Below, piece by piece: positions 15,214 through 17,987 of a stretch of DNA of 17,987 bases. The notes beneath the pieces are model-generated. The model saw only the letters and a program-made list of their open reading frames with translations. It made no database searches and had not been told where the DNA came from. Positions within the stretch are counted from its first letter, which is position 1, and every line of letters starts with the position of its first letter. Source of the DNA: Odoribacteraceae bacterium (lineage in GTDB: Bacteria > Bacteroidota > Bacteroidia > Bacteroidales > Marinifilaceae); contig JAIRKS010000121.1 of NCBI GenBank assembly GCA_031259905.1, positions 1-17,987 on the forward strand. Direction: 5' to 3'. A program made the position numbers and the translations under genes.

Positions 15214-17526
15214 ATGAAAAAGTGGACAACCATTTATAAACTCTCGCGCACCGAGTTACAAACCTTATTCTACTCGCCGGTGGCCTGGCTCATCCTGATC
15301 ATCTTCACCATACAGGCGGCCATAGCCTTCACCGGCATCTTCGGCGAACAAGTCCGGACGCAATCCCTCGGTTACCGGCCGTGGAGCGTCACCCTGACCG
15401 CCTTCGCCGGATACCGCGGGCTATTCACCCTCGTGCAGGAATACCTCTACCTCTACATCCCGCTGCTCACTATGGGCCTCGTCAGCAGGGAATACAACAG
15501 CGGATCCATCAAGCTACTCTACTCCTCGCCGCTGACAAACACCCAGATCATCCTCGGCAAATACCTCTCCGTGATGATATACGGGCTGGTCATGGTGGGC
15601 ATACTCGCCCTCTTCGCCCTCTTCGGCGTCCTCACCATTGACCTCGTCGACATCCCCGCCATCCTGTCGGGCATGTTAGGCGTCTACCTGCTCATCTGCG
15701 CGTACGCCGCCATCGGTTTATTCATGTCCAGCCTCACCTCCTACCAGGTCGTCGCCGCTATGGGAACCTTCGCCGTGCTCGCCGCGCTCAGCCTCGTCAA
15801 AACCATGTGGCAGGACATCGAGTTCGTCCGCGACATCACCTACTGGCTATCCATCAGCGGGCGAGCGCGAGAGATGATCGACGGACTCCTTTGCAGCGAG
15901 GACATCCTCTATTTCATCATCGTCATCGCCCTCTTCCTCTCGCTCTGCATCATCAGGCTACAGGCGAAACGCCAGAAAGCCCGCCCGGGCGTCGTCGCCG
16001 GCAAGTACATCCTCGTCGTCGCCGCCGCCATGACGCTCGGCTACGCCAGCTCCCGCCCGGTATGGATGACGTTCCACGACGCCACGCGCACGAAATTGCG
16101 CACCCTCACACCGAACAGCCAGGAGGTCATCGCGAAACTCGACGGCGGCATGACCATCAGCACGTTCGTCAACATCCTCGACAAGTCAGACAACTACTGG
16201 TCGGCGCTCCCCAGGCAAATCAACCAGGATCTCGACCGCTTCAAGCAATACCGCCGCTTCAAGCCGGAAATCAGGATGAAGTACTATTATTACTACGACC
16301 ACGCGCCCGACAACCAGCAAATCGAAAAGCAATACCCCGGCCTCTCCGACCGCGAACGCATGGTAAAAACCACCATAAGCTGGCGACTGGATTCCAACCT
16401 CTTCCGGAGGCCCGAGGAGATGAAAGCCATCATCGACCTCGAGTCCGAGGGTTATCGCTTCACCCGCCTGCTGGAGCGCGAGAGCGGCGAGAAAACCTTC
16501 CTCCGCGTCTTCGATGACATCTACCGCCACCCCGACGAGAGCGAGATCACCGCCGCCTTCAAGCGCCTCACGATGGAACTCCCGCTCGTCGGCTTCCTCA
16601 CCGGCCACGGCGAGCGCGATTGTAACCGGGCGGGCGACAAGGATTACCACCGCTTCGCCCGCGACAAACCCTTCCGCTACTCGTTAATCAACAACGGCTT
16701 CGATTTCGAGGAAGTCACCCTCGAAGGGAGAATCCCCGACAAGGTGCGCATCCTCGTCATTGCCGACGCGCGGCGACCCTTCACGCCCGCCGAGAAGGCC
16801 AACCTCGACGAGTACATCGCCCGCGGGGGAAACCTCCTCGTTGCCGGCGAGCCGCGACGCCAGGAGATCATGAACCCGATCGTCGAGCCGCTGGGCGTCA
16901 CCTTCTTGCCGGGACGCCTCGTGAAGACCAGCGAGAATTACCAGCCCGACTTCATCATCGCGCGCCCGACGAAAGAGGCCGGCAAATTCTCCTATATTCT
17001 CGCGAACATGACCCGCCAGGAACGCGTCGCCACGATGCCGGGATGCGTCGACATCGAGGTCACGGCCGACAAGGGTTTTACCGTCACGCCACTCCTCCGG
17101 AGCGACACGACCGGCTGCTGGAACGAGCTTGAAACCACCGATTTCGATGACGACACCGTCCGCCTCAATCCCGCCGCCGGCGAACGCGAGGGTACGCGCG
17201 TGACGATGCTCGCCCTCTCGCGCAAGGTGGGCGAGAAGGAGCAGCGGATCATCGTCCTCGGCGACGCCGATTGCATCAGCAACGGCGAGATCAGCATCAG
17301 CCGCCCGAACCTCCAGGCGTCGAACTACTCGATCATTACCAGCGCGTTCTACTGGATGTCGGACGAGGAGGTCCCCATCAACGTCACCCGCCCCAGCCCC
17401 CCCGACCGCAAGATCGCCGCCACGCCCAAGAGCATGTACTGGTGGAACATCTTCTGGATCGGCCTCGTCCCCGCGCTGCTCCTCTCCTGCCTCCTCTTTA
17501 TCTGGATCAGGCGACGCGGAAGGTAA
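15214..17526 (+). CDS. ABC-2 permease fused to GldG-like auxiliary domain
   Basis: A 770-residue fusion of a GldF-like permease with a GldG-like auxiliary domain. The permease part has about six transmembrane helices between residues 22 and 255, starting with SPVAWLILIIFTIQAAIAF and including VSREYNSGSIKLLYSSPLTN, a segment typical of ABC-2 permeases. A further helix lies near 264-282. The extracytoplasmic part (about 285-735) has the GldG/ABC_transp_aux fold, with LPLVGFLTGHGERD, DKVRILVIADARRPFTPAEKANLDEYIARGGNLLVAGE and an IIVLGDADCISN segment. A last helix (about 743-765) ends in the positively charged RRRGR tail. I chose ATG 15214 over the longer 15157 start because it avoids overlap with the ATPase gene and places the first helix as in homologues. 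The exported substrate is unknown. Its last codons are the first copy of a 63-bp tandem duplication. Confidence 0.9.
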   Translation: MKKWTTIYKLSRTELQTLFYSPVAWLILIIFTIQAAIAFTGIFGEQVRTQSLGYRPWSVTLTAFAGYRGLFTLVQEYLYLYIPLLTMGLVSREYNSGSIKLLYSSPLTNTQIILGKYLSVMIYGLVMVGILALFALFGVLTIDLVDIPAILSGMLGVYLLICAYAAIGLFMSSLTSYQVVAAMGTFAVLAALSLVKTMWQDIEFVRDITYWLSISGRAREMIDGLLCSEDILYFIIVIALFLSLCIIRLQAKRQKARPGVVAGKYILVVAAAMTLGYASSRPVWMTFHDATRTKLRTLTPNSQEVIAKLDGGMTISTFVNILDKSDNYWSALPRQINQDLDRFKQYRRFKPEIRMKYYYYYDHAPDNQQIEKQYPGLSDRERMVKTTISWRLDSNLFRRPEEMKAIIDLESEGYRFTRLLERESGEKTFLRVFDDIYRHPDESEITAAFKRLTMELPLVGFLTGHGERDCNRAGDKDYHRFARDKPFRYSLINNGFDFEEVTLEGRIPDKVRILVIADARRPFTPAEKANLDEYIARGGNLLVAGEPRRQEIMNPIVEPLGVTFLPGRLVKTSENYQPDFIIARPTKEAGKFSYILANMTRQERVATMPGCVDIEVTADKGFTVTPLLRSDTTGCWNELETTDFDDDTVRLNPAAGEREGTRVTMLALSRKVGEKEQRIIVLGDADCISNGEISISRPNLQASNYSIITSAFYWMSDEEVPINVTRPSPPDRKIAATPKSMYWWNIFWIGLVPALLLSCLLFIWIRRRGR

Positions 17527-17661
17527 TAACACGGCTACACGTCGCTCTCCTCCACGCTCCCCGCCTCTGCCAGGCGCCGCGGGAGGTAATAGCAAGACTA
17601 CCAGCCGCTCTCCTCCCCGCTCCTCGCCTCTGCCAGGCGCCGCGGGAGGTAATAGCAAGAC
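17509..17661 (+). repeat. 63-bp tandem duplication including the 3' end of the permease/GldG gene
   Basis: Copy 1 (17509-17571) begins with the last five codons and stop of the gene, Arg-Arg-Arg-Gly-Arg-stop, and then 45 bp of intergenic sequence. Copy 2 (17572-17634) matches it at about 53 of 63 positions by eye. Copy 3 is partial, with 27 bases (17635-17661) identical to copy 2. The period is exactly 63 bp, so copies 2 and 3 repeat Arg-Arg-Arg-Gly-Arg-stop in the same frame, with third-base changes at one Arg and at Gly. The terminator hairpin starts 4 bp after copy 3. Confidence 0.9.
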
Positions 17662-17664
17662 CGA

Positions 17665-17699
17665 CTGTCCCGGGAATCCCCCCGGGACAGTTTTCTTTT
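17665..17699 (+). terminator. Intrinsic terminator of the ABC transporter operon
   Basis: CTGTCCCGGG (17665-17674) and CCCGGGACAG (17681-17690) form a perfect 10-bp stem with a 6-nt loop. TTTTCTTTT follows directly at 17691-17699. This is a textbook Rho-independent terminator on the plus strand, placed 139 bp after the permease/GldG stop and directly after the 63-bp duplication. Confidence 0.92.
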
Positions 17700-17745
17700 A
17701 TCCCCCGCGCGTTCCGCGCCCCGCCACTATCTTTCTGAAAACCAC

Positions 17746-17987
17746 GTCTTGCAAATCCTGCTCTCCCTCTTGGAAATCTCGCTCTCCTTCCCGGAAATCT
17801 CGTTCCCCCTCCCGGAAATCTCGTTCCTCTTCCTGAAAATCTCGTTCCCCCTCCTCGTGTTTTCATTCCCCAACCTCCCTGGGTAGTTCCCACAACAATT
17901 TCGGGAGCGCCCACAACACAATGGGGAGCTCCCAAAATAAAAGTGGGAGCTCCCAAACCGAAATTGGGAGCTCCCAAAATAAAATTG
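17746..17987. repeat. Second 21-bp array, drifting from GGAAATCTCG units to GGGAGCTCCC palindromes
   Basis: At least 11 units of 21 bp run to the window edge. The left half carries GGAAATCTCG-like cores anchored at 17751, 17772, 17793, 17814 and 17835, with C/T-rich spacers. The right half, in the same phase, carries GGTAGTTCCC (17882), GGGAGCGCCC (17903) and then three perfect GGGAGCTCCC palindromes (17924-17933, 17945-17954, 17966-17975) with A-rich spacers. The unit changes gradually, so this looks like one array that has drifted or been partly replaced. It continues beyond the window. No gene is visible from 17700 to the end. The minus strand is open as Gly/Arg-rich heptads, which I attribute to the three-fold period. 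Confidence 0.88.

Noticed and set aside
14271..17526. Gliding motility locus.
   Set aside because: Only GldA-like and fused GldF/GldG-like genes are present. No other gliding or type 9 secretion gene is seen here, and such transporters occur in non-gliding relatives.
17507..17977. Minus-strand Gly/Arg-rich open frame across the second array and the 63-bp repeats.
   Set aside because: It is antisense to the end of the permease/GldG gene, consists of repeat translation, and crosses the terminator hairpin. I see no support for a real protein.

Overview
The window comes from a GC-rich member of the Bacteroidales, probably a gut-type organism. Support for this is the set of Bacteroidetes-specific families: a SusC/SusD pair with DUF4843-type and PKD-like lipoproteins, an expansion-family ECF sigma factor with a FecR anti-sigma and an STN-bearing TonB receptor, and a fused GldF/GldG-type ABC transporter. 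The SusC/SusD/DUF4843/PKD-like order recalls Odoribacteraceae-like genomes, but I cannot fix the genus from sequence alone.

Positions 1-4433 hold a tightly packed five-gene minus-strand operon. In transcription order it encodes a sugar nucleotidyltransferase, a phosphotransferase-fold protein that has lost its catalytic residues, a thioredoxin-fold lipoprotein that has lost its CxxC, an LpxH-type UDP-diacylglucosamine hydrolase, and a family 6 hypoxanthine-DNA glycosylase. A perfect hairpin follows the last gene. A -7-like promoter element lies just upstream of the first.

Positions 4434-4971 separate this operon from a divergent plus-strand unit. This stretch carries the most striking non-coding feature: 13 palindromes (TTCTCGAGAA x10, then CCTCGAGG x3) at exactly 21-bp spacing, with all variation confined to the spacers in the first ten copies. 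A second 21-bp array with a different palindrome (GGGAGCTCCC) runs off the right end of the window (about 17746-17987). A 63-bp (3 x 21) tandem duplication sits at the 3' end of the last gene.

Positions 4972-14202 form a surface-uptake locus of the trans-envelope signalling type: ECF sigma, FecR anti-sigma, SusC-like TonB receptor with STN domain, SusD-like lipoprotein, DUF4843 lipoprotein and PKD-like lipoprotein. Binding of an unknown ligand at the SusC/SusD complex would be relayed through STN and FecR to release the sigma factor and activate the locus. No glycosidase, protease or other degradative enzyme is present, so the substrate is unassigned. Two stacked hairpins separate fecR from susC, and a long GC-rich hairpin ends the unit.

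Positions 14271-17526 encode an ABC ATPase and a permease/GldG-like fusion, ended by a classical intrinsic terminator at 17665-17699. No tRNA, rRNA, CRISPR array, transposase or phage gene was seen.
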